This document shows positions 21,372 to 30,640 of a DNA stretch of 64,000 nucleotides, piece after piece. Below the pieces are notes generated by a model. It was not told where the DNA came from, ran no database searches, and worked only from the letters and a program-made list of their open reading frames with translations. Source of the DNA: Liolophura sinensis (taxonomy: Eukaryota; Mollusca; Polyplacophora; Chitonida; Chitonidae); NCBI RefSeq assembly GCF_032854445.1, contig NC_088300.1:51496984-51560983 (forward strand). Direction: 5' to 3'. The position numbers and the translations under genes were made by a program. Numbering within the stretch: position 1 is the first letter of the stretch; each line of letters begins with the position of its first letter.

Positions 21372-21895
21372 CCTTTATTTATTTATTTGATTGGTGTTTG
21401 ACATCGTATACATAAGAATATTTCAGATGTGCGATTGCGGCCAGCATTATATGGTGGGAGTGAGTGAGTGAGTGCTTGGGGTTTAACGTCGTACTTAACA
21501 AGTTTTCAGTCATATGACGACGAAGGAATCCTTATGGTGCATGTAATGTGCCTCCTTTTTACAGGACGGATTTCCACCGCTCTTTTATCTAGTGCTGCTT
21601 CACTGAGACGACTTACCGAAAGAATGTAAGCCGCCCCGCCCGAGCCATTATACTGATACGGGTCAACCAGTCGTTGCACTATCCCCTTCAAGATGAACGC
21701 CAAGCGAGGAAGTTACAACGTCCTCTTTTAAAGTCTTAGGTGTAACTCGACTCAGGATTGATCCTGGATCTACAGCTCCCGAAGCGGACGCTCTACCAAC
21801 TGTTCTATCTGACTGTAATATATATGGTGGTAAGAAACCGGGCATCCAGATCGGAGTATCGCAGGTTGTTGCATAACAGACCTTTACAGTTCCTT
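21372..21895 (-). repeat. SINE-A copy split by a SINE-B insertion
   Basis: The SINE-A tail runs 21372-21457 (tttatttgattggtgtttga ... cagcattatatggtgg) and its body resumes at 21821-21895 (tatatggtggtaagaaaccg ... gcaggttgttgc). The intervening 363 bases are a SINE-B. Confidence 0.85.
21458..21820 (-). repeat. SINE-B copy, full length, nested in SINE-A
   Basis: Starts gagtgagtgagtgagtgctt and ends in a tRNA-like head. On the minus strand the head reads agttggtagagcgtccgctt, then ggatcaatcctg, resembling tRNA A and B boxes. An exact 10-bp duplication, tatatggtgg, flanks it at 21448-21457 and 21821-21830. This copy defines the family for the window. Confidence 0.88.
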
Positions 21896-22300
21896 CTGTG
21901 CCTTCCGTGAGAAAAAAAAATTTGTGAGGCATATATTTTATATTTCTTAATAACCTCTCTAGTATTTACATTTTTTCCGTCAACGATTGGACCAGCGTGG
22001 CACCCCCAATTCTGGCTCTCATCGTTAGCGTAACCACAAAAGGCTATTTATTTTCCGGAATGTCCACTGCATGGGGCCTTGGAAAAACTGCGAACAATTC
22101 CTACATCATTTAGGCATGTAGGTTACAGGTATATATAGGCCTACCTGTACCATGCAAAAAAAAAAAAAGAAAAAAGCAAGGTTCCTTTGTAAGGCATTTT
22201 ATTTGTAATGACGTCTTAAACATAAACTGGTATTTTTTCTTCTATACTCTATATTATGACAACAGAGGCACACAACAATCACGTCATCGTTGAGTTACAG
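21896..22300. other. Downstream flank of the CAP gene, with candidate poly(A) signal
   Basis: Contains an A-rich run (22156-22172) and a minus-strand AATAAA at 22198-22203, about 100 bases past the stop of the CAP-domain gene, which fits a 3' end. No other feature seen. Confidence 0.5.
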
Positions 22301-23308
22301 CTATAGGTAAGATACTATGGCAACAAATATAAATGATAGTTTATCTGAAGTTAGGCAGGCCGATAACTCAAATGTATTCACGGTCAGTGTGGCACTGCTG
22401 CGTGCCGCGACAAGTAAGTTGAGATTCGGTGTGGCACAGTAACAAAACTCGTGATACAAATTCAAATTTTCTACTGTATTATTGTCACAAACCATTCCGT
22501 CACACACGGGTTCAGTGCGGCACAGTTTGTTTACAAATACTGGGGTGTCGGGTTTGCAGTTCGGTACAACAGAGCCCGTCTGATAAGGTCGATCAACAAG
22601 CAGATCTTCATCCATTCGTTTATCCGCCATCTGATATACACAGGTTGTTAAATACGCTTGCGTTGCCGGTTCCAGGGTGTTTTTAATAACTGGACAGAAG
22701 CGAACACTACACGCAACTTTGCGATTGTCCGACCATATCAGGCGCAAATAATTATCACATGTTGTTCCATTTGCACATGTATTTGTATAATAATCATAGT
22801 TCTTTCTCTCAGACAACCAATCTGTGATAGCCAAAGTGACATTGTATCTCACTGGAATATGACTAGGCTCCCTCGGATAGCGAAGTTGGTAGTGTAAATT
22901 CTGAGAAAAGCGCCTATCCATTGTCATGTCTGGTAGAATGTCACAACGTGCAGCCAACGAAGAAGCCGTGATTTCTAAATCAGAATCAATAATCCACTCG
23001 ACATATGCCATATTTGTTGAAGGTGGATCTGTATTCCGTCGAGCCTCATTATGTAAACGAATGAGCAAGATTTTCTCATCAAGCAAGAATCCTGGTGGGT
23101 GAATTTCAGCAAAATTTGAACGTTTCACTTTTTCAAATGGCGATGTCTCATCTTGATCCATAACATAAAAACTGACTAACGCTGTTGTCTTCTGAAAAAA
23201 TGCCTTCTCTAAAATACCTTCGATTTCTACATCCTCCTCCCTAGTAATACGTCCATCGCATGAAGTTGTCCAAAGTGCAAACAGTGTAAAAGTTATTGTA
23301 AATATCAT
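22301..23308 (-). CDS. Secreted CAP-superfamily (CRISP/SCP-like) protein, single exon, degenerate tetrad
   Basis: 335 residues with an N-terminal signal peptide (about 1-19, MIFTITFTLFALWTTSCDG). CAP-domain landmarks occur in order: LHNEAR (85-90), a C-x-I segment near 122, FSQNLHY (134-140, the GENL position), DWLSERKNYDY (163-173), DNYLRLIWSDNRKVACSVR (185-203) and LTTCVYQ (220-226). About 100 cysteine-rich residues follow, with N-glycosylation sequons, and a hydrophobic C-terminus (LSFIFVAIVSYL) that could be a GPI signal. CAP proteins are extracellular; many bind sterols or act in immunity, reproduction or venoms. Of the usual His/Glu/Glu/His tetrad only Glu167 remains: GENL is SQNL, and the HYTQ-type His is Asn186. 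Most animal CAP genes have introns; this one has none within its coding region. It may be a retrocopy or belong to an intronless subfamily. CAP assignment is confident; the biological role is unknown. Confidence 0.85.
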   Translation of the reverse strand: MIFTITFTLFALWTTSCDGRITREEDVEIEGILEKAFFQKTTALVSFYVMDQDETSPFEKVKRSNFAEIHPPGFLLDEKILLIRLHNEARRNTDPPSTNMAYVEWIIDSDLEITASSLAARCDILPDMTMDRRFSQNLHYQLRYPREPSHIPVRYNVTLAITDWLSERKNYDYYTNTCANGTTCDNYLRLIWSDNRKVACSVRFCPVIKNTLEPATQAYLTTCVYQMADKRMDEDLLVDRPYQTGSVVPNCKPDTPVFVNKLCRTEPVCDGMVCDNNTVENLNLYHEFCYCATPNLNLLVAARSSATLTVNTFELSACLTSDKLSFIFVAIVSYL

Positions 23309-23585
23309 TCTTAACGCCTTAAGTTGTTTTTTAGCAGACGAAGTAACTAACTCAACAGGTGGCGCTAAGTTTTAGTTTTATCAAAAGTCAGACTTGTACC
23401 TCTTCTGAATAAAATTTGATTTTTCGTGTTGTTTGTATTTACTTGTAAGAAACTTTTGTAAAAACCTTATTCGAGCCTCACATGTTTGTTATATGTAACA
23501 TAACTTAAAATGTAGCTGGACAGAATGTATTACGTTGACGGGAATTACAAAAAAGTGACATTAAAATCCTACTTTTCATTCCTAC

Positions 23586-23972
23586 TCATATGTCTACTTT
23601 TTCATTACACCGCCGGTCATAAGTAGTCTCGCGCGCCGCTCTGAGAAGCTGTAAGAGGAAGCGTTTGTTGTAGATGGAGGGTGTTTTTTGGCTATGTGCG
23701 TGTACTGCCCAGTCATAATCCGCATAATAATGCCCTTTAATGCTGTAGTAATGATATAAATACGATTTGTCATGTGCGAAAGCCAGCTGAGATCGGTTGT
23801 AAAAATGTAGAAGTCTGCGCCGTCGCGTTGAAACCTTCTTCAGACATGTCACTCCGATAGTGACAGGGACACGAGATGGTGTCATTGTAATACAGTCATA
23901 AGAAGCACCCCATCGCCTTGGCCCTGTGTTTCGCTTTACAAGTTTTGTGATGTTCACGAACTTCATGGTCAA
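23586..23972 (-). CDS. Uncertain 128-residue open frame
   Basis: An open frame upstream of the CAP gene on the same strand, Arg/Tyr/His-rich (for example RRRRLLHFYNRS), in a locally more GC-rich patch. No domain, signal peptide or splice context recognised. It could be a 5' exon of another transcript, a decayed gene or chance. Listed only because it exceeds what random AT-rich sequence usually gives. Confidence 0.2.
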   Translation of the reverse strand: MTMKFVNITKLVKRNTGPRRWGASYDCITMTPSRVPVTIGVTCLKKVSTRRRRLLHFYNRSQLAFAHDKSYLYHYYSIKGHYYADYDWAVHAHSQKTPSIYNKRFLLQLLRAARETTYDRRCNEKVDI

Positions 23973-24006
23973 TGTTGTGAATAATTAACAGACAGTTTGA
24001 ACCTCT

Positions 24007-24241
24007 GAAATTTATTGATTTATTTGATTGGTGATAAACGTTAATGGCGGCCAGCATTATGGTGGGAGGAAACTGGGCACAGCTCAGGGTAAACCCACGA
24101 TCATCCGCAGGTTGCTTAGGAACCTTCCCACGAATGACCGAAACCAGCATGTGCTGCATGAACTCTTAGCGACTGCATTGGTGAGAGGCTCTTGGGGCAT
24201 TATGCTGCACTAGCATGCTAACCACTATGGCAGAAAGGCCT
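24007..24241 (-). repeat. SINE-A copy with internal tail deletion
   Basis: Has tttatttgattggtg, then lacks most of the 'ttttacgccgtactcaagaa' segment before resuming at ggcggccagcattatggtgg. The rest runs to the head near gcagaaaggcctg. Confidence 0.82.
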
Positions 24242-24410
24242 GTAAACCATTAAAATGCAGGGTCAAATTAAGACTAAGTAAGAGGGTCACTGTGAACAAA
24301 GTTTAAGAAAGACGTTCTAAAGAGCAATTACTTGTCTTTTGTATATTTCGAAGGAAAACCCAGTACAAATGTAAAAAAGTAAATTTCCCGCAAACATAAA
24401 GACATTTTTT

Positions 24411-24476
24411 TAGATGGACAGATAAGTAGATGGACAGATAAATGATGGACAGATAAGTAGATGGACAGATAAATGA
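24411..24476. repeat. Short tandem repeat, agatggacagataa units
   Basis: Four 16/15-base units built on gatggacagataag and gatggacagataaat, arranged as two about 31-base dimers. Confidence 0.85.
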
Positions 24477-24652
24477 GTAAACTTTATATTTCAGATAAGG
24501 ACCTGAACATATTGGAGCTTACTGTTATTCAGTATTCATCACTCTACATCTGCCCATGGACATACAATAATTGATAGCCATATAGACTTATGTAATTAGG
24601 AAAGTCAAAAAAGAAAAGACTGAAATAGCGTCAACCTCTGCTACGAAAAAAA

Positions 24653-24952
24653 ATGCTGACATCTGAGAATTTTGAACGTGCTATTCAAAATAATGAGTGG
24701 GAGCTAGATCGGAAAGATGGTATTCTTCATTACACCAATGGTGACACAAAAGCTGGTAAGCAGCGGCGTGTGGATCAGTGGTTGGATGATCATGTGATGG
24801 AGTTACGAGGACAAGAAGTAGGTGTGGTTGACATGTCGGGGGATCCTGAGTTGCATATGGAAGATAACAGGATGTGGAAACGAAGAAGAAGCTATGGAAC
24901 TAAAGATGGAAGATTGAACAAAGCAAGAGCTTATTCAAAAAGTAGAAGAATG
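24653..24952 (+). CDS. Probable coding exon of unknown identity, possibly a distant 5' exon
   Basis: From an ATG at 24653 (in-frame TAG upstream at 24626) 100 codons run to a strong donor, AGAATG|GTATGT, ending in phase 0; without splicing the frame continues to a TAA at about 25019. The translation is highly charged and looks like real protein, with segments such as NNEWELDRKDGILHYTNGD, RRVDQWLDDHVMELRG and MWKRRRSYGTKDG. An alternative donor, GCTG|GTAAGC, lies near 24755. No family recognised and no coiled coil. The next plus-strand coding exons are those of the JAKMIP homologue, also phase 0, so it could be a far-upstream alternative exon of that gene; this is unproven. Confidence 0.4.
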
Positions 24953-25021
24953 GTATGTGATGTGAAGAAACTTGAAGAAACTAACAGTTATGTTAACATA
25001 ATTACATTTCTTAAGTTTTAA

Positions 25022-26900
25022 ATGTCTATAGATTATGTTTCATCTGTTGATGGGATGTTAACAATTTTATTTATCTTATTTATAAAATTATATGATGTGA
25101 ATGCTAATACAACAGCGGACGAATCCAGATTATGCATGCATGCCTGCAAACAATTTGTAGGTTGGTGCAAGACATACTGACAAATCTTCTACAATACATA
25201 TGTACATTATTTAAAAAGTTACTAAGTTATTGATATGGCACTTTTTCCTGTACCTGTCAAAGTAGTATTTATTTCGGGGCAGGGGATATGATGGGGAGTG
25301 GTTGGTGATGCATTGTCCTTGTCCTGCTGTGGATTTCCAGGCTTCGCATATATTTCTAAACACAGGACCTGTAAGCCAAGAAGTGAATACAGCCATAATT
25401 GATTTTGCAAAAATGGTAGGTTACTAAATGTTGAAGACAACACAATGATAATTTTAATTAAACTTAATTTATAGTTATACATGAGTACATTTGATACGTT
25501 TTATCAAGGCTTTTTTTCTTCTTTTTTTACTCATTTGTTTATCATTTGATTGGTATTAATGTTGCACTCCAGATTTTTATTTTAGTTGAAGTAAGGAGGT
25601 CATGATTATGATGGCAGAAACTGGAATGCACAGAGTAAGCCACCCCACCCTTAGCCAGGTACATACATGACAAACCTCTTTACCAAAGTAAGCAGCAGGA
25701 GAAGGTGTGAGGGCTGGGTTTGAACCAACTGCTGTAGCTTCAGCGGTCAGGGACTGATCAGCCGGCAGGTATTAATCAGTACTTTACCTGACTACCTCAT
25801 GCCTAAATTCACTGAGCTAAATGATCTCCCTCTTTACTTAACATTCAGACATTTACCTTTTCAGTCTACCACCAAATAAATGTCAGAAATATTAAATATG
25901 GAGGTAGTACATTTAACGTTCTTGAATTACACCTGCTGTTTAATCAGGTTGTAAGAATAATTAATATCCATGTCATAATTTATGTGCTATCAGTATTGCA
26001 GTGACTTGGTTTTTTAAGATACTAGCAGTTGTGTAAGTACATGTGTAAGAAAGAATGTCTGGTTGAATTTAAGTCTGAATATCTAAATTTTTTATTTTTT
26101 TACCCCTTGACCAATATTGGTCTGGGGATAGGGTATTGTCATAGCAGTCGGCGTCCATTTGCTTGTTAATCCATTTAGAGTTGTTATAAAAGTTTATCCC
26201 TAGTTCTTCAAACTTACACCACACTTACACTTTCTCATGATTAAGAACCTTATTGATGTTCAGTGACCTTGTTTTATTTTTTTCCCTCACTCGTCCTTGT
26301 AAACATTCTGACTTAAAGGGTTTTGAGTCCATTGGATGGTATTTTTTTAATTCCACATGTCCTGACTGAGTATGCATGTATGTTGGACAGTGTCATGTGT
26401 TATGTCATATAACAGGGAAGGATATTGATAGTGGATGAGTCAGCAGTTAGGTTGTTTACTGGCACTGTATATGCTGCCACATCATCACTTCCAGGCTGGC
26501 TGCTGGAGGGGGCTGCAGGTGAAGGGGAATAACTCTTTCCTTCTCTAAGTGTCAGCATGCTATTGAAACATTTACATGTATTCGTTCATACATACTTTAA
26601 CCAAGAGATTTTCATGTCCAGTTTTTCTATGCATACGAGACCTGATGTAGAAATCAGAAATAACAACAAGGAATGAACCTATTGTTTTGTAATTGTCTTG
26701 TCTTTTTATACTACTGGCACGTGTAAAAGCATAGTACTTTACATGTACCCTTCTTTGCTTATACATATATATCTGAAGAAACATGACAACACAGTATACA
26801 TTTAACCTGGCTTTAAATCAAGGTAAATGTGCACTGTTTTGTCATTTTGCTTAAAAATTTTGAAATAAAAGAAAATTTAAAAACTGGTAGTTCCAGTGCT
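25022..26900. other. No gene seen
   Basis: AT-rich sequence. It includes a degenerate SINE-like stretch (25531-25800, listed separately) and otherwise nothing I can support. Confidence 0.6.
25531..25800 (-). repeat. Degenerate SINE-like element
   Basis: Starts with a tttgattggtatta tail reminiscent of SINE-A. Its body differs, and it contains a gtttgaaccaactgctg segment resembling a tRNA-derived B box. Either a strongly diverged SINE-A relative or a third family. Confidence 0.45.
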
Positions 26901-27165
26901 GGAAAGTTCCGCTTGGAAAGAATCCTCTTCATGCTGAAGCGGATAGTGCAACAACTGGTTGACCCGTATCAGTATAGTGGCTTTGGCGGGGTGGCTTACT
27001 TGCTTTCAGTAAGACGTCTCAGTGAAGCAGCACTAGATAAGAGCGGTGGAAATCCATCCTGCAACAGGGAGGTACATTATATGCACTCTAAGAATTCCTT
27101 CGTCGTCATATGACTGAAAAATTGTTAAGTACGGCATGAAACCCCAAGCGCTCACTCCTCACTCT
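26890..27165 (+). repeat. SINE-B copy in plus orientation, head lost
   Basis: Reverse of the 4.8- and 21.5-kb copies: ttcatgctgaagcggatagt, gacccgtatcagtatagtgg, ctcagtgaagcagcactaga, cgtcgtcatatgactgaaaa and a tail ending in aaccccaagcgctcactc. Older than the 21.5-kb copy judging by substitutions. Confidence 0.85.
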
Positions 27166-27448
27166 TTTGTCCTTATAGGCTTAATCCAGTAGCTTTTAAC
27201 ATTTGTAAACTTCACCTTTCATTACTTTGTTACTGTGTAGAACCATCAAAAAAATAGGTAAGTATTTTGCAGCACTGTATTTTGCCCATGCATTGATTGT
27301 CATCTTTGTCCTATTTTGCATGTAAATACATAATATACAAATACTAGTCATTTATTTTTAAACAGAACGTCTTTTTTTTTTGGTACACAGAAATGGCATT
27401 GCTTTGACAAACATTAACACACAGATTTGAGGTATGTTATTACTGTGG

Positions 27449-27920
27449 TGTCTTGTTCGTCCCTCTGCTGATCTTTTCCGGGCTTGCCTTTTTTTGTTCT
27501 TTAAGATTCTGATCTTTTCCTTGCTTGCATTGCTTTGTTCTTGACAAATTCTGATGTTTTCCTTACTTAAGTTAGCTCTCATTGTTTTTTGCAAATTTGG
27601 ACTCTTCTCCTTGCTATGCTTTGTTGTTGACAAATTGCAGTCTTTTCTTTCCTTGCCCGCTGAATTAAAATTTTTTTTTCCTTGCTTATAATCTTGATTT
27701 GATCTTAACAGGCTCTGATTTTCGTCTTACTTTTCTTGCTTTGTGGACAAACGTTTTCGATGCAAGTCTTGCTTGTAATCAAGCAAAAGAAATCAACTAT
27801 TTCTGACCCCCTTCCATGTTTTTGCCTGAGTTGATTAAATTTCGGGTCTTTTCCTTCCTTGTCTTCAGTTGCTTTCTGGGCAAACTCTGAAGGACTTTTA
27901 GTAATGTTATAATGAGAAAA
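27449..27920. repeat. Degenerate tandem repeat, about 43-48 bp unit
   Basis: About ten diverged units of the form ctttgttcttgacaaattct + gatcttttccttgcttg. The Lys-rich minus-strand open frame at 27358-27633 is a product of this composition. Confidence 0.6.
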
Positions 27921-29255
27921 TTCCAATGTGCATGTAAATTGCTTTTACTTGGTGTCTGGACTATTCCTGTATCAATTCATGTACAATTATATACTAGTTA
28001 CTTGTACTTGTAGACATATTCTTTTTTTTTTACCTGTGGGTTTTCTTTTGAATGTGTCTTTCATTTTCAAATTTTGTTTTTTGCCTTATTTTATATTAGA
28101 ATGGACACAGGCTTCAATAGGTAATGTAAGGGAGCAAATACTATTGATTGTATATTGTTATCATGCCTTAAAGCCATAATTTGATTCTTTTGTTAATACT
28201 GAGTGAAGAAGATACAGTTCATGTAGCAATAAATTATGTTTCATTCAACTACATGGATTAAAATTTTGCCTCTTTGTATTTGATCTTGGTCTATGTGAAT
28301 TAGTGACCTAAGCAGACACTCGACCCAGTGAGAGGTGCAGGCTGATCTGCATCAGCTGGTACTGGTATGTCAAAACACACACCCAATATTACAGTTACAT
28401 CAGGCAGCTTGTAGTATGCTGTTTCCATGGTTACCACATTGTAATATTTTTGTGGAGACATTTCTTTTATAGCCTGTATTAAGTTGATCAACGATGTGCA
28501 AATTTTATCCTCTCAGTTTTAAGCTGTCAGTTTTATTACAGGATGCTTATTAAAGCCCATTTTGGAAATAGCATTTCATTATATATTGAGTTATCTAGTT
28601 CAATCTCATTTTACATTTATGAATAGTTTAGAAATGGTTTACTTTGAGTTTTTAAGTTTTTTTAAATCAGAGAAAAAAATGTGTGAACAAAATTGACAAC
28701 AGTGAGAAAAACATCTTAATCCCTAGTAGGAAGTTCAACCAGATAGTTTTAAAGTCTGAAATACCAAACATAGGTTAACAACTTACAGAGGAATGTAATG
28801 ATCCATCATTTTGTAATCCTATAATTTCATTAAATTCTTCAACAGCTTCTGTAAATGAACTATGATTTGCCTCCAGAAATATCAGTTTTGGTATAAATGT
28901 CTTAAACTGTGAGCACTGAATCATATAGTTTTTCAGTAGAATATTACCCAACCTTCTAGACAAACTAGCCAAGGATGAAATTTTATGTTATTTACAGTTA
29001 TCTTGTTTAAAGTTGGTGAAAACCCATGTGAAATTCAACAAGTATATATACTAGTGCATAACTCTTTAACAGTAAATCACATTTATAGCTTCCCATATAC
29101 ACCAACTCATCATCCTTTTGTCCACCAGTTTGAATAGTTGGTAAAAAATTTCATGGAATTATTAATAATGTTATTATTAAATAAGCTTTTAAAATCAATT
29201 TGAGAGCTGTTAGAAGAACTCTGCTTAAAGTGCACATCTTTCAATACATGTACAT

Positions 29256-29472
29256 TATTGTGAACATGCATTCACATGAACTACATCATTGTGAACATAC
29301 ATTCACATGAACTACATCATTGTGAACATGCATTCACATGAACTACATCATTGTGAACATGCATTCACATGAACTACATCATTGTGAACATGCATTCACA
29401 TGAACTACATCATTGTGAACATGCATTCACATGAACTACATCATTGTGAACATGCATTCACATGAACTACAT
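29256..29472. repeat. 31-bp tandem repeat, seven copies
   Basis: Units start gtgaacatgcattcacatga at 29260, 29291, 29322, 29353, 29384, 29415 and 29446, exactly 31 bases apart with only two substitutions in the second copy. Each unit contains the near-palindrome tgaacatgcattcaca. Confidence 0.92.
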
Positions 29473-29989
29473 GTACATTGTAATCTGTAATGTAAACTGA
29501 TTTCAGCGCTTAGAGTCATGCATATCTTCAGCCGTTTTCAAGAATGTACCATTGAGCACCATAATTGAATAAGTATGTAAGCATATTCATTGTTTATGTC
29601 AATATGTAAAATGCCCTACAACTGATGTCAGAAGTATATTTCACAATATAGTTGTTGTTACAGGCCATAAGCCTGTGTACTTATGATACATGTACATGTA
29701 GATATATTATCTTACCAGTCAGAGTTACATGTACACGTTGAAGCATGTTCTGACTAAGAAGCTGGAGTAAGTCAGTGTGAAGGAAATGCCTGATCTAAAA
29801 CACTGGCTGTTGTTCTTACTGCATGTTGCCAGGTTACCGCAGGGGATAGGCCAGGTTTTTGGGGAAATCTGCCAAAAAAACTAGACACATGTGACGTAGG
29901 GTTGTTAGCTGAAGAATTTGCCAATTGATCTGGCATAGGCCTGAGCCTAAATATCCACCGCAGGCGGCTAAGGGGCCTCAGTTTTTCGT

Positions 29990-30160
29990 TTACCATCTTT
30001 CGTAAAGCACCTCCGCTCCATGTCTCTTGCTCTGTACAATGGAATCTTGTCCCACTGTGTGCCTCTTACCGAATCGCACGGCCGTCAAGCGAGCAGATGA
30101 CTCTGTACATCGATCGGTCACAGTTTATGCCACTTTGGGTAATCTTGTGCACGTTGTAAG
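29990..30160. promoter_or_regulatory. CpG-rich patch, candidate promoter or first-exon region
   Basis: Within otherwise CpG-poor DNA this stretch has a marked cluster of CpG (for example ccgaatcgcacggccgtcaa and catcgatcggtcac). In invertebrate genomes such patches are often transcription-start-proximal or coding. It overlaps the candidate first coding exon at 30039-30155. Confidence 0.35.
30039..30155 (+). CDS. Candidate alternative first coding exon of the JAKMIP homologue
   Basis: From ATG at 30039, 39 codons stay open to the donor GTT|GTAAGTATT, ending exactly in phase 0. The peptide begins MESCPTVCLLPNRTAVK and ends TLGNLVHV. The next certain plus-strand exon (40953) starts in phase 0, so the join is in frame. 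The known N-terminal coiled-coil exon of vertebrate JAKMIPs is not visible anywhere upstream in this window, so an alternative short N-terminus is attractive. No homology supports the peptide itself, and an out-of-frame ATG lies just upstream at 30020. Confidence 0.3.
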
Positions 30161-30526
30161 TATTTTGGCTCACTGATCAATTTAATTACACTTTATTTAA
30201 TGTATTGTACTATACTAGATCAAACATGTCGTGATGTGTGTTTTTTGTCTTCCCTTGGTAATTATGGAATCAGTTAAGAAACACTACAACTTCAGTCTTT
30301 CATGGTCATTATTTTGTGCTGTCTCTTTCCAGTTTTATTCAGTGGTCATTATTGTGAAGTATTTGTGATGAGTGACATTTGTTGAAAGTTTTCCATGAAC
30401 GTGTACAGCTATTATTATTCCGTTTTTACCATATTTCCCATAGATCCCCAACAAAATAGATACAGTGTAGTGTACCCGTATTAAAATAAGGAAAAAGTGA
30501 CGTCCATATTTCACCCTAAGTTTATC

Positions 30527-30640
30527 ATGTAAAAATACACTGTCAGAAAAACATAAAGCCTTAAAGTGATACTTACTGATGGTAACGCTTAAGATTTTCT
30601 GATGAGAAATTCATCGAACTTCACAGAAAACTTTTACATG
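30527..30640. repeat. Interspersed repeat D, copy 1
   Basis: Shares gtaaaaatacactgtcagaa, gccttaaagtgatactta and gatgagaaattcatcgaactt with copies at 43.1 and 44.8 kb. Diverged; boundaries uncertain. Confidence 0.6.

Noticed and set aside
29256-29472. Regular 31-bp repeats resembling a CRISPR array
   Set aside because: The units are contiguous with no unique spacers and the setting is an animal genome; a minisatellite.
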